From NCBI GenBank assembly GCA_963555705.1, contig OY743187.1, positions 11,298,133 to 11,362,132 of the forward strand: a stretch of DNA of 64,000 nt, read 5' to 3'. The DNA is from Ligustrum vulgare. Lineage: Eukaryota; Streptophyta; Magnoliopsida; Lamiales; Oleaceae. Shown piece by piece: positions 23,034 through 34,680 of this stretch; the first letter of the stretch is position 1; every line of letters begins with the position of its first letter. The notes below the pieces were generated by a model. The model worked only from the letters and a program-made list of their open reading frames with translations. It was not told the DNA's origin and searched no databases. The translations under genes and the position numbers were made by a program.

Positions 23034-23076
23034 ATTATTATTATTACTACTACTACTACTACTACTACTACTAATC
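23034..23076. repeat. (ATT)n(ACT)n microsatellite
   Basis: Trinucleotide run directly after the right LTR, likely the far side of the microsatellite into which the element inserted. Confidence 0.93.
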
Positions 23077-23270
23077 TAGCACAAACGATCGGACACCCTT
23101 GTTACATGTTGGATCTGTCTCTGCTCAAGAAGTGGCTTTTTTTCTTTTAAGTGATGAACAAACCATAATAATAAATTAAATGGACCTATAATATATTCAA
23201 AACTAATTACATAATTCTTATTTGTCAATTATTCGTACTTATGTTTAACTGCGTTGATATAGACTACTTA
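23077..23270. other. Short intergenic stretch, nothing recognised
   Basis: AT-rich sequence between the microsatellite and a MITE. Confidence 0.5.
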
Positions 23271-23434
23271 GAGCTTATTCGGTGTTGGGAGATTTTGAAG
23301 AATTTTGAATTTTTGGGAAATGTATGGTTGAAAAGTTATTGAATGTGTGAAAAGTGATGTATCCCATAGAAATATTTAGTTAAAAAGAATTTGAGGGAAA
23401 AGTTGAAAAAAAGGATATTGGAACAAACAAGCTC
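23271..23434. mobile_element. Tourist-like MITE (164 bp)
   Basis: Left end GAGCTTATTCGG and right end GAACAAACAAGCTC are imperfect terminal inverted repeats, flanked by TTA at 23268-23270 and 23435-23437. A TTA duplication is typical of PIF/Harbinger-derived MITEs. No coding capacity. Confidence 0.72.
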
Positions 23435-24438
23435 TTAGAGTTAGAAAGAACAATGTCTATCTATGACTGGTGCTAGCTCGTAAGTTCTTCCTAATGTCAA
23501 TGAGGTCAGGGTGGGATTTTGATATGTATATTTTTTTATAGGAAAGATAACTTCATTAATTGAAATCAACTCGGACTAAGTCCGAAATAAAACAAGGAAC
23601 ACAATCAAACTAAACAAAATCAACTCTTTTACTAGCCCCATACGCGGCCAATGAATGGGGGACTCTATTATTGACTCTAGAAACATGGCAACGCTTCCCA
23701 TGAACAGACTTTAAGAGATAGGAAATCTCATGTAAAATTTGGGAGTTCAAAGCACAAGAAAAATCCGAACCTAAATCTTGAAACACCAGAAGAGAATCCG
23801 TTTCCACAATAGTTGGAGAGAAACCGTAAATTTGCACAAAACGAATCCCTTCAAGGACAACAATAGCTTCAGCATCAACCACGGAAAGAGCACCACCAAA
23901 GCATCTCGTAAATGCCCCTAAAACCATACCCTGATCGTCCCTAATCACCACTCCAACTGCAAAAAATCCTGTTCCTCCAGTAATGCTGCATCAGAGTTAA
24001 TTTTGATCTTTCCATCTAGTGGCTTCATCCATCCCAGCTGGTGTACTCTCCTGTCTGAACCACCCCAGTAGAGAGTAGAGCAGTATAATTTTTGCCTATA
24101 ATCCATTTCCACAAACTTCTGGTTGCCTCCACCTCCACCAGAACGGGAAGTCGGGTTGTTCCATGAATAGCTTTGTTACGATACCCCCATATAACCCACA
24201 TTAAACCCCCCCAACCAACCAAGATCATCCTTGTGATTCTGCCAAGCTCATGTAGTTCCCCTCCATTGGTCCCAATAAATTCTTAATCACACTCCACTAG
24301 TCGACTTCCTTCCACACACCTCTCAACCACTTGCTTGAAAATATAGCATGTGGTGGACTCCATTTCTCCACAATAACCACACCTAGCCTGACTTGCTGAT
24401 ATAATTTTTTGATGTATCAAGTTGACACCCGATGGAAG

Positions 24439-26089
24439 TGTTGAGTGCATTTTACATGCATATTTCATACATTTATGGTAGTATTTTTTGAGTAATTTGG
24501 ACAAATACCTACTTAATTGTGCATATTTTGTGGTTAAATAGGTTTAGCAATCAACTTCATGGAGAAAACACAAGAAAGAGCTAAATGGATGAATAATTGA
24601 AGAAATTGAGGAGAAAAAAGTCAAATCTATCAAAGATTCAAAGTTTGGGGACCAAATTGTCACTTTCAGAAAGTTGTGGATCACATGTGCAATTGATCGA
24701 AGGACTAAATTGCAAGTGTACAAAGTTGAAGGACTCAAATGCACTTTTGAAAGGGCTTAATTGAAAGAAATCGAAAACTTTGAGGACCAAGTTGATCTAC
24801 ATTGAAAGTTGGAGGACCCAAATTACAAATCATTTAAGGATGGAGTTGCAAAACCATGCCTAGGTAAGCCACGCGATCGCGTAGCTTTAACAGGTCGCGT
24901 TCGCTACTCAGACCAAAAATCCAACCCGAGACTCAACATGTCAACCACGCGATCACGAGGCATTCAACTGCGCGATCACGTGGTCAAAAATTTGAACGAT
25001 ACTCTGGTGCGACCCGGTTCGGCCCAAATGCTGTTATCACGGATCTACGCGATTTTTGGCTATTTGGGGAGTGATTTGGCTAGGGTTTACCAACTTTGGA
25101 CTCCATTTTCATCCCAAAAACTCATTCTCTCATTTGTTCTTCATTTTTTTGCTATTTTCTTGTCATTTTCTCTTGTCATTAGTTAGTATAGTTGATAAAT
25201 GTTGATGAAGGGAAGAAATATCAATAACATTGTAGAAGAACTTTGATGTTTTAAAGCTTCAAGCGTTGTTGAAGGGGAGTTTTTATTATAAATCTTCATA
25301 TTTCTTCATATATACTTGAATCCACTGTTGAAATGATGTATTTAATTCTTGAATTTTATTGTTATTTCATCATGGACTAAACTATTTTGTATTGGGATTA
25401 TTGATGAAGCTTGACCTAGCCTAGTTGTTTTTAATGCTTGCATTAAGAATTTAGGTTATTTATTATCTTGTACATTTATTATTGTATTTATTGACTTTGC
25501 ATTTATTGTGTCACATTTATACTTGGATTTCATGGGATGTGCAATTATTGAGAATTTGTTGTGTATTCTATATCGATACAATATTTGCTCTAGGTTCTTA
25601 TTTATGATAGAGATATACCTAAAATCCTAGATAATTCATCGAGTTATTTTCACAAAGGTTTAATGCAATTGATGTGTTTTTAATCGACATAGAGTTATAG
25701 TAGGTTAATTCCACTAATTAGGGTTGATTTCACTCAAGAGAGGTAATTGGCTAAACTTAAAAAATCGGGTCTAACATGCTTAGTAAGTTGCATTTCTTTT
25801 TAATTGTTGAGAAGTTAATTAGGTAATGGTCAAGTGGAATCAAGAATCCCAACACTCCTTTATCATCACGTTATCACCATTTTTCTAGTTATTTATTTCT
25901 AATTGTGATTTTAATTCTAGTACTAGAACATTCCCAATCCAAACTTTACTGTGTGTATTTCTTGTTAAAATTGATTAAACTAGAGTGTAATTGAAATAGA
26001 CAATCCTTGTGGGATCGATAAATCGGACTCATTTAGTCCACTATTACTTGTAAGTGATACGTGCACTTGCGGTGTGTTTCTAGCGAACA
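24439..26089 (+). mobile_element. Solo LTR inside the LINE (Gypsy, Athila/Tat-like)
   Basis: Starts TGTTGAGTGCATTTT and ends AGCGAACA. Flanking GGAAG (24434-24438) and GAAAG (26090-26094) are a 5-bp duplication with one mismatch. The LINE zf-RVT protein reads across when this segment is skipped. The right end has CTTGTGGGATCGATA and GATACGTGCACTTGCG, phrases common in plant Athila/Tat-type LTR ends. No internal region remains. An ORF at 24809-25186 inside it is not convincing as a gene. Confidence 0.8.
24871..24984. repeat. Cluster of CGCGATCGCG-type palindromes in the solo LTR
   Basis: ACGCGATCGCGT (24871-24882) is a perfect 12-bp palindrome. Related ACGCGATCACGA (24956-24967) and GCGCGATCACGTGG (from 24970) follow. 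The CpG-rich cluster stands out from its AT-rich surroundings. Confidence 0.7.
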
Positions 26090-27017
26090 GAAAGTATATC
26101 GTAGAATAAACTCCATTGGAACATCTTTATCTTAGGCGGGGCATTAACTTTCCACACACCCACCATTCCTCTCGACCAAATTTCCCTTCTGCTGGGAAAG
26201 TGCTTTGTTGCAGCAATCTATATCCACTTCGCACCGAATATTTCTCGTTTGCTTCATAGTGCCAAATCAGTTTATCATCTTGCCCAACATGTTCCAATGG
26301 AATAGATAATATTTTCTCACAATCAATGGGCCAAAATAAGCTCCAAATCATGTCTACGTCCCAGGCTCCATATGCAGTTAACATCTGATCAACCGAATAA
26401 ATTCCATGTACGGGTGGCGTGTAAAGCATGAATGAGGGTGGTCAGGGCAGCCATGCATATTGAAAAATATGAACCTCTCTACCACTTCCCACCCTCCATC
26501 GTAGGCCAGCAGCAGCCAAAAGCTCCCTTCCCCATAATAGACTACGCCATATAGCAGAGGAACCCGTGAGTGATTGAGCCTCCATGAAGCTTGAATTGCG
26601 AAAATATTTTTTGTGTAACAATCTGGACACCAATGAGTCTGGTAAATGAAGGATTCTCCATACTTGTTTAGCCACAAGAGCCTAGTTAAAATCCTTAAAG
26701 TCCAGGAATCCAAGTCCACCACAATATTTAGACAACCACAATATTTAGACATGCAAAGCTTTGGCCATTGTATCCAAGGAATTCTTTTCATAACCTGGCA
26801 GCCGCCCCACCAAAATCCTCGAAGCAGTAACATTAAATCATTATAAATATTTTCTGGCATATTCAATAAGCTCATCATAAAGGTTGGTATAGCCTGCAGC
26901 ACTGCTTTAATCAATACCTCTTTACCACCAACTGAAAAGATACCCAGTTTCCAACCCTTTACTCTCTTCCAAACTCGTTCTTTAATAGACATAAAAAACT
27001 GATCTGCTGTTCATCTT

Positions 27018-27119
27018 GGGCAATATAAGATTTTCACACAGTCAATAAAAATCGACAAGTGTCCAATATTAGACACTTGACAGTTTTTCACTGATCGTAA
27101 ACAATTCTTATATTGCTCA
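27018..27119. repeat. Small inverted-repeat element (MITE-like)
   Basis: GGGCAATATAAGA at the left and TCTTATATTGCTC at the right are inverted. The centre AAGTGTCCAATATTAGACACTT is itself a hairpin. The whole is about 102 bp with no ORF. Confidence 0.6.
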
Positions 27120-27904
27120 CGTAGGAATAGATCAAAATTGTTAAATATTATTTCTATCACACCTTACTCATACTAGCTACATCGATGTGCTTTTAATTTG
27201 ATGTCAAACTTTTTTTTTTAAGTGGGACCACTTTGGAGCTTGGTAACTAATTTTATTTCGACATTAAGGAATGTCGACACTACCCTTAGGTGGCACCACG
27301 CGCAACCTTTTTGCAACATCTTCTACGACTGGTGGCATCTTCGATGTTGAAGGTAGTAGTGGAGATGTTGGTGCTATTACATTCTCAAATCTGCACATAG
27401 ATTTTTACCTCAAGTTAGCGAGTTTCTCTCCGACGAGAAGATTCTCGCCAGAGGTCACCACTGCTTCGATCTATCAAGGACTCCCATCAGAGATCATCGT
27501 TGATTCATTCCACTTCGTAGCGGTGGATATGTGTTAGGATGGTTGTAACGGTGCGATGATGGCAGTGACATTGTTGGCATGACACTCGTTTGGAACAATG
27601 ATAGCAATGGGGCGAGTCCCTTGGACGAGCCAAACTCTGCCTCGTCTGAGCTCGTGTTTGGCTGGATCCACAAACCTACTATTTTATTTTTATTTTATTT
27701 TTTTTTGTATTTAAAGGGGACCGTTTTGTCACAAATGTAGGCTCAACCCACGAGCCACAAGCTTGAACGACTAGCCATGCCCGTTCGAGTTGCCAAAAAA
27801 TTTGTCCACTTGACGTTTGTTTAGGCTCTTCACTAGACAAACCCAAACGATCCATGAACAGAGTCAAGATGAGTCGTTTGTCCCAATATCATCCCAAATT
27901 TGGA
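27120..27904. other. Unassigned region with one short ORF
   Basis: The plus frame 27271-27537 (88 codons, Thr/Ser/Gly-rich) has no recognised domain and no clear leader. The rest holds no supported feature. It could be a decayed gene 5' end or chance. Confidence 0.3.
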
Positions 27905-28178
27905 GCCTTTGTTTGGTAATATAGTTTGATTTATAAATTGATTTATTTATGATTTTGAGCTAAAAAATAGTTGTTAAAAATTAGAGAAAAAATGTGTTTG
28001 GTTAAAAAATAGTTTAAGAAATTATGTAGAAGTGTTTGATAAATGATTTATAAACCACATAATTTTTCAAATTACTTTTTAACCATACATATTTTCTTTC
28101 TTCAATTTTTAATCACATTTTACCTCAAAATTATAAATAAATCAGATTATAAATCGTTATAGTGTTACCAAACTTTGA
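27905..28178. mobile_element. MITE with GCCTTTGTTTGGTAA-type ends
   Basis: The left end GCCTTTGTTTGGTAATA and right end AGTGTTACCAAACTTTG are imperfect inverted repeats. The body is AT-rich with TTTATAAATTGATTTATTTATG. Related copies lie at 28306-28464 and 34073-34215. Target duplication not resolved. Confidence 0.55.
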
Positions 28179-28200
28179 CCAAATGAGTAATTCTATACAA

Positions 28201-28485
28201 ACATTTTTTTTTGACATTTTTTAGTGACATGCTGAGGTGTCACCTCGACATTAGTGAGTCACATGGCCCACCTCGACATCCATCAATGCTAAGGTGACAT
28301 ATCACCTCCGTTTGATAACACTGTTTTGTTTATAAATTGATTTATTTATGATTTTGAGGTAAAAAGTAATAGTTAAAAATTGGAGAGAGAAACATTTATA
28401 TTTAAAAAGTAATTTGAAAAATTGTGTGATAAATCAGAAAAAGTACCGTTACCAAACGAAGGCTGAATATGTCAAAAAAAAATGT
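28201..28485. repeat. 17-bp perfect inverted repeat enclosing a second MITE copy
   Basis: ACATTTTTTTTTGACAT at 28201-28217 is exactly inverted at 28469-28485. Between them are GTGACA/CACCTCGACAT-rich sequence (28225-28305) and a copy of the neighbouring MITE (about 28306-28464) ending CGTTACCAAACGAAGGC. It looks like a foldback element with a MITE inserted near its right end. Confidence 0.6.
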
Positions 28486-28631
28486 CCCCTTTGAATTTTT
28501 GTGACCGAATTTAACAAAAGGCTTCGACTAGAATAAGGGGAAATTGATAATACTCAAACGTCAGTCCCTTTTTTTCCAATTTCCAAACCTGACTGAAGAA
28601 CACACAAATCTAGTTCCCCAGGGAGGGTAAA

Positions 28632-31600
28632 ATGTCGAAAGAAGATTTGGTGGACACAGATGTCGACGGAGAAAGCTTGGGAAACTGCCTGAGCGGTTTC
28701 ATTGATGATGGCAGCATCGAAAGCCATCGATACTATTTGGCTCGCAGAACCACATTGGAGATGCTGAGGGACCGTGGATTTGCCGTTCCGAATGCTGAAA
28801 TTGAAGTTTCTCTTCAAGAATTTCGTAACAAGCATGGGCAGAACCCGGATATTGATAATTTGAGAATCACCACTCTTCACAGGGATGACCCTTCTATTAA
28901 GGTCTCTGTTTTTACCTTTTACTTTTTCCTTTTTTTTTTTTTTTTTTGTGTGGGGGGGGGGGGGCAAGATTCCTGTACTGGGCTGGATTAATTTTTGGCG
29001 AAAGTTACATTTCTTAACTGTAACTTTGAATTTTCACAAGGATGACCATCCTTATGATAAGGTTTGTTTTTGTCCTCTACCCGTTCCTTTTTTTTAGATT
29101 TGGCAGTGTGATAGAGTGATATTATGTCTAGATTGTATCTGGCTCACAATTTAAGCTGTATTTGTGTGATTATGCGGTGGAAACACCAAATAGGACGATT
29201 GAAATCGATAAATTTGCATGCAATGGTTAGGTGCATTTTGAGTATTTGTTCTTGTTCTCCTACTTGTTTACTTTTTCTTTTCTTTTTTGAATTTCCTACT
29301 TGTTTACTAGACTTGATATCTTGGATTCTTGGTGCAAATTTGAAAAGCCCGGAATACAAATTATAAGAGATTATTCAAACAAAAATATCCAGGCATGTTT
29401 GCAAAAACTTGAAATAAAAAAGAACACAAGATATTTGTTTCGGCCGTAGCCTCGGAAGTTCAGTGACAAGGTCACATACTCTCCTGTTGATCATCCATTA
29501 AACATGGATAACGCTCGATTGCACTATAAACGCCAAAAGCTGTACAAGATCAATGTTTTGTTACAGATCTAATAAAATTAAACTCTAAACAAACACTTGT
29601 CTTTCAGGACCTTCACACATCTGTACAACAGATCACCAAGAACCACTAACGAACATCAACTCTCCAACCAACAATTAGAACACTCAGTCCTAATAAATTT
29701 CACTCAGAAATATACGAAGGAGAAGAAGATGATACAAATTTTTCTCTCGAATAAGGCATTCAAGTGACAAAGAAAACCCAAGATACTAAACCCTAATTTT
29801 CTCAAAATCGCACCCAGGAGCCAGAGAACAGAAGAACACACTAGAATAGAATCGACCAAAACCAACTAAACCATCTTAGCCAAATAATAGAAGGACCTAG
29901 AAGTCAGATATCAAGGGCCAGGATGGAGCCAGTTGTCAACATCTCAGAAAAGTACAAGACACTTAAAGAAGTGGAAAAAATGCCAAAACACGTTTTTGCC
30001 AATTTGTGGGAGCACATGCATCCGAGTACAACTTTTCCCAACAAATTTTTTATAATTTCACTTTTTCTGTATGGTTTTTTCTTTGAGCAAGGGCGTGCCT
30101 CCTTTTTTTCGTGGGTTTCTTAAGGAATGAAATCTCTCCTCCACATTTTCTGTCAATTCTCTAAGTTTTTGCACAAGATGGTCTGTCCTCAGCATCTTCA
30201 CTATATCTACAATGAGAAAAATTCTTTACCATAACCACATTGCTGGTATTGAGCAAATAACGCCTGAAGGTGCTGATCATGATACTTTTTTTGATACATA
30301 TTCCTCACAACATCGCCTCAAGGCTTGCGACCCACAGAACATAAAAATACTAATAATATATATCTTGAAGATAGCTTATTTTTCACTAAAACATTAAAAA
30401 GTTTGTTTCTTATAGACAATGTGTGAGAGTTGTCCACTATCTTCACCAACTAAAATAATAGTTTATTTATAAATTTTTCTTTTGTCGGTTTGCACCCTTT
30501 ATATTTTCCAGTTATGAATTTTAAAGATTGCTTATGATATATTATGAGTTTATTTTGCATTTTAGTAATCTTTTGACATTTTTTTTTTTTTTTTTTAAAT
30601 TTACGGTGAGACTTACATCTTAAAATGCCTTGTGGTTTATGACCCGCCTCATAAAAGAAAAATGCCTCAGTATCCGATTTTGCCTTTTAAGCACTGGTGG
30701 CAACATTCACATTCCCCATATTCATTTTATGGATGTCCTTGCATAGATTTAAAATTTTCTAACACGAGGGTTATTTATGATGTGTGAGAAAAAATATTGT
30801 CTTGTGCATCTAAAGTCAAAAGTGTTTTGTTATGTAGTTTCATTTTCTATGCATTGATTTTAGTGAACCTTGGAGATATAATAGATTTCTGATTCTATTG
30901 GTTGTTCTACACTTGTTCCTTGGAATACTTCTCTTGAAATCTACCATTATATATTTTCAGCTGCATATGAATTTATTCAGAAATTCAATATCTTGGTTGC
31001 AGGTTTTAGTTATCTTCTGTGGACCGCAAATAGTTAAAGTAAATGTCATCCGTGCCATTGCAACTCAGATAGTTAACAGAGACACCTTAAATCGGCTGAT
31101 ACTGGTAGTGCAAAATAAAATAACTAACCAGGCATTAAAAGCAGTGGGTCTTTTTTCATTCAAAGTTGAAATTTTCCAGGCAAGTTTTCCTATGGTTTGC
31201 AGTTATACTGTTTTAGCTTCTACTCCTACTGGTATAAGAAGTGTAATTTTATTGCCAAATTAGGAAATCAAAAGTAAAAGTAGAAGTATTGTTTTTAATG
31301 TGTACTATGTATATTTTATTTAAACATTTGCGTTACTCGTCCTCAGAAATTACTTTGGCGAGATATAAACTCCAAATTACTAACATTCTTACTAGTATCA
31401 CATTAGTTACTTACCATGGTTTACCAATTAATATTTCATCCAATGTCTGTAATCTGTATGTTGTAACTTGTATCTGATAAGGGGCTGCTATTTATTTTTC
31501 CCATCTAATTATTTTGGTCCCATGTACCAACCTCTATCTATTGTGCACTTTCAAGGAAATCTTATCTTGTGCGCAAATATCTAATTTTTCTTTTTTCGAA

Positions 31601-33219
31601 ACAGAAAAGTGTCTCATAATTCCTCTTTGATGACTGCGCTATGCTTAATATATTAGACCAGATAGCTGCATGATAGAAAAATAATGATAATCTACATTTT
31701 CAGCTGTGTTTTAGTCCGAATCATGTTCCTCAGCACATACTATATGTCACCGAGGTGATTAGACTCGCAATGACAGATGAAATTCAGATATTGTTGCTTA
31801 ATCAGCCAGGATCCTGTGCTGTACACATTTATGTCTTTGGTGCATAATTAGTTCAATAGCCAGAGTTTTATGATGTATGCTCACCTTATACATGCTGTGA
31901 AAATGCCATCTCTACGCTTTACAAGATGAATATTTTCATCTTTTTTCCCTCCCTACTTAAAAGCAATATTTTTTAGCTTAAACCATATTTTCTTGAATTT
32001 TACCATCATTGTAATCTCAAAAACAGCATATTACTTACTGATTCGTTTTCTTATATCATTTTGTTCAATAATTTGATTTGTCCTTATCCCTTTTCATTTT
32101 ATGTGGAGACACCTCACATTCCTGAGAATTTTCCATGCCTTCAGATCACTGACTTGCTTGTTAATATTACGAAGCATGAATGCAAACCAAAGCATCAGGT
32201 ACTTACTGAACAAGAGAAACAAAGTCTATTAAGGAAGTACTCCGTGGATGAAACCCAGGTTAGTGTTCAAAGTCACAAAATGTTGGGCACGCTCAATCCC
32301 ACTGGCTCTTATATTTATATATATACACGCACATGGATTAATAAGTATTTTCACATCATTTTGTTCTGTGCATGTTATCTATGTGGAATCCTTGTGTTTG
32401 TGCAATTTATTGTTCTTCTTACATTAATCCTAGTTCTATGTTGGTCATGTGATAGAAGTTGAATCTTCTCAATGCTATGTCAAAATCTGTAACATACATT
32501 GCAACTTTGATGCTGTAAAGTGCTTTCTGATCTTGATATTTGACTTTTATCTTGACAAAAGTCACAACATATGACATCATCGAAACATAAGACGTGTATT
32601 TTCTTTTTCTTTTAAGATAATTTTTTTTCTCCTAAATATTAGATGCCTAGGATGCACAGACACCCTCCTAGGGCAGGCGAGTCAGTGCATGTGTCAAAAA
32701 ATTTCGCCTAAATATTAGATGTCTAGGATGCACTGACATGCGACATTGTCCACGTTGGAATTAACAAAAACAAATTTACTTAGTAAAAAAATAAAAAATA
32801 AAATATTTTAGTCTGTGTCGGGGATGTGTCAAGTCGTACCTTGTTGAAAAAAAATGTCCATGTCATGTCCGACTCCGTGTCAGTGCTTCCAGTAGTTGAT
32901 AAAATGGCTTAAGACCCGCTCATAAGAACACGTGACTCACATATATGAAAATAGTGATCTTACAAATGATTTATCGTTCTGTTAGCATTAGGGTTAAAAG
33001 GAGAATGAAATTCTTGTTAGCATAAAGCCCTGTGAATTTTGACCTTGTGTACGTTGAGGTTTCTGATCACATCTCAACAATGACCTTTTTCAGCTTCCGC
33101 GGATGCTGCAAAAAGATGCAATTGCTCGTTACTATGGCCTCGAGAAAGGGCAGGTTGTGAAGGTCATGTACACTGGTGAACTTACCCAGTTACATACAAG
33201 TTATCGCTGTGTTTGGTGA
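28632..33219 (+). CDS. NRPE5: RPB5-like subunit of RNA polymerase V, four exons
   Basis: Exons 28632-28901, 31003-31179, 32145-32258 and 33094-33219 join in phase 0 to a 228-aa protein (90+59+38+41 codons). Exon 1 holds the RPB5 N-terminal region with SHRYYLARRT.LEMLRDRG. Exon 2 carries VLVIFCG...TNQALKA...FSFKVEIFQ. Exon 3 carries ITDLLVNITKH...KPKHQVL. Exon 4 carries the assembly-domain end DAIARYYGLEKGQVVKV and finishes CVW. The acidic N-terminal extension and the IFCG/ITDLLVNITKH segments fit the plant-specific Pol V type (NRPE5), which acts in RNA-directed DNA methylation, better than the common NRPB5. Introns 1 and 3 are GT-AG. Intron 2 begins GCAAGT after CAG, a GC-AG intron. Intron 1 (2.1 kb) contains homopolymers and a probable LTR insertion. 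It looks intact. Choice of NRPE5 over a close paralogue is an inference. Confidence 0.9.
29396..30043 (-). mobile_element. Possible solo LTR in intron 1 of the NRPE5-like gene
   Basis: On the minus strand it would begin TGTTGGGAAAAGTTG and end GTTTTTGCAAACA, the TG...CA form of a Copia LTR. The middle contains AAACCCTAATTTTCTC on the plus strand, as seen in some LTR R regions. No target duplication is visible, so this is tentative. Confidence 0.4.
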
Positions 33220-34072
33220 TGCACTAAAGCTGTCTATTGTCAGATGTTATGTTTCTAGATTCCACAAGATTGCCTTTTGTGAAATGTGTTGTTATGAAGG
33301 CAATGCTTCTTATCTGACTGTAAGAAATGCTAATGGACAATTGTATGTTTCGTCAGGATGCTGGTTTTCGTTTGTTTCTTTGTATGACACCACTCGGTGG
33401 GACTTATTTAACGTAGCTAATGGTGGTTACGCTTTTGTATTTTTGTACTTGGTTGGATGTCGAGAGTGCTGTCGTAACATGTGGACTTTTAGATTTGTCC
33501 GAGAAGATGGTGCGAAATTTGCTAGTGTTTGAACCATTTCTACCTGATGAGATGTGTTTTCTTGCAAGATATTCAGTAAACTTGCTTCTCCTTGTGGATA
33601 AAAAACAGAGATAATCTTAACATGTTTATAAATAGGTTTATTGCGATACATGTTATGTTGGATTCATTATTGAACTTATCGAGTTCATTCCCGCCCGGTG
33701 TATAATTGTAATCCGTACAAAATGCTTCTCTTGTGGTCTTTGCCTTCCACGTTATCTAGAAATTGTTAGTCATGTTCACTTTGTGCCAGCACAATCTTAT
33801 GATTTGACATGGTGATAATCACATGTAACCTTAAGAGCATATTTGATTGCATTTATTTATCGTGAAAAATGCCTCATCAAGTTTAAAAATAAATTTCTTC
33901 TTTTTTGTTTAATTGAAACAATTTCTTGTTTTCTATGTACAAGTGGTTGAAGCATCTTTTAGATAAATTTTTCATTCAAATATTTTCTCACCATTTTAGT
34001 GAGAAAATGTACATGAAACCATGTGCAATCAAACGTACATTAATTTCTAACTTGGAATTCTGGTCTGTTCGG
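33220..34072 (+). other. 3' region of the NRPE5-like gene and intergenic sequence
   Basis: The transcript 3' UTR probably ends somewhere before about 33760, but no single strong poly(A) signal stands out. No other gene is supported. Confidence 0.45.
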
Positions 34073-34215
34073 TAACATTGTAGTAGTTTATAAACGATTT
34101 TTTTACTGTTTAAAAAGTAAGATGCGTGGTTGAAAAATGGAGAGAAAATTTGGATGGTTAAAAAATGATTTGAAAAATTGTGTTGTTTATAAATTGGTTT
34201 ATGAAATAAATGACG
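34073..34215. mobile_element. Third copy of the TTTATAAATTGG-type MITE
   Basis: TTCGGTAACATTG followed by TTTATAAACGATTTTTT, and at the right GTTTATAAATTGGTTTATG, resemble the MITEs at 27905-28178 and 28306-28464. The right terminus is degraded. Confidence 0.4.
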
Positions 34216-34415
34216 ATCATCATTTTCCGGCTCACATCAGTAGTCACTGTGTGATTAGTGGCTTAACTATTACCCTTCTAAAGGCTATACAGTCGAAATA
34301 AACCTTTTTTTAAAAATAAAACCTTGAGATGTATTAGTACTCCATATGGTCTTATTAGAGGAATATATAAATGATTTACACGTTAGCGCCTCTTAAGTGT
34401 TCTTTCCTTCAATTC

Positions 34416-34680
34416 AAGAAAGTTGATTACTCGAGCCTCAGGTCATATTCCAATTGATAAAGATTGAGGATCGATAAATGTTGTCAGTGCAGTGATATTA
34501 TGTTCGAATTCTAACATGTTCGAATTTGTTAGACACTTTGTTAGTCCAGTGATTATACTCAAACTCTGACCAACTCAGGACATAACCTACGATTTACATC
34601 CTTCGCCAATTTCATGCAAAGGGCGGTAGAAACGTCTAAGGTTTGCGTTCAATCTTTCAGTAAGAAAGTTGATTACTCGA
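34416..34680 (+). mobile_element. SINE with 19-bp target duplication
   Basis: AAGAAAGTTGATTACTCGA occurs at 34416-34434 and 34662-34680 and brackets a 227-bp body. The body has a B-box-like GTTCGAATTCTAA (near 34503) and a weaker A-box-like region upstream, then a 3' segment with GGCGGTAGAAACGTCTAAGG before a pyrimidine-rich tail. Length, long target duplication and Pol III-like box support a tRNA-derived SINE. Confidence 0.75.

Larger units (their letters stand above)
23527..27005 (-). pseudogene. 5'-truncated LINE (L1-type) with frameshifts, minus strand
   Basis: Read on the minus strand: reverse-transcriptase C-terminal region (26992 down to about 26380) with a KEVLIKAV.QAIPT motif, zf-RVT region (about 26180-26090 and 24438-24340) with a CGYC...CYIFK pattern, and a C-terminal RNase H-like domain (23951-23610). 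A short A-rich 3' tail lies near 23527. Several frameshifts break it and the 5' part (endonuclease, most of RT) is missing. A solo LTR at 24439-26089 splits the zf-RVT region. Confidence 0.88.

Noticed and set aside
24809..25186. 125-codon ORF inside the solo LTR
   Set aside because: No domain; it lies inside an LTR bounded by a target duplication, where coding sequence is not expected.
33176..33532. 118-codon plus-strand ORF after the NRPE5-like gene
   Set aside because: It overlaps exon 4 in another frame and runs into the 3' UTR; the conserved frame ends CVW at 33219.
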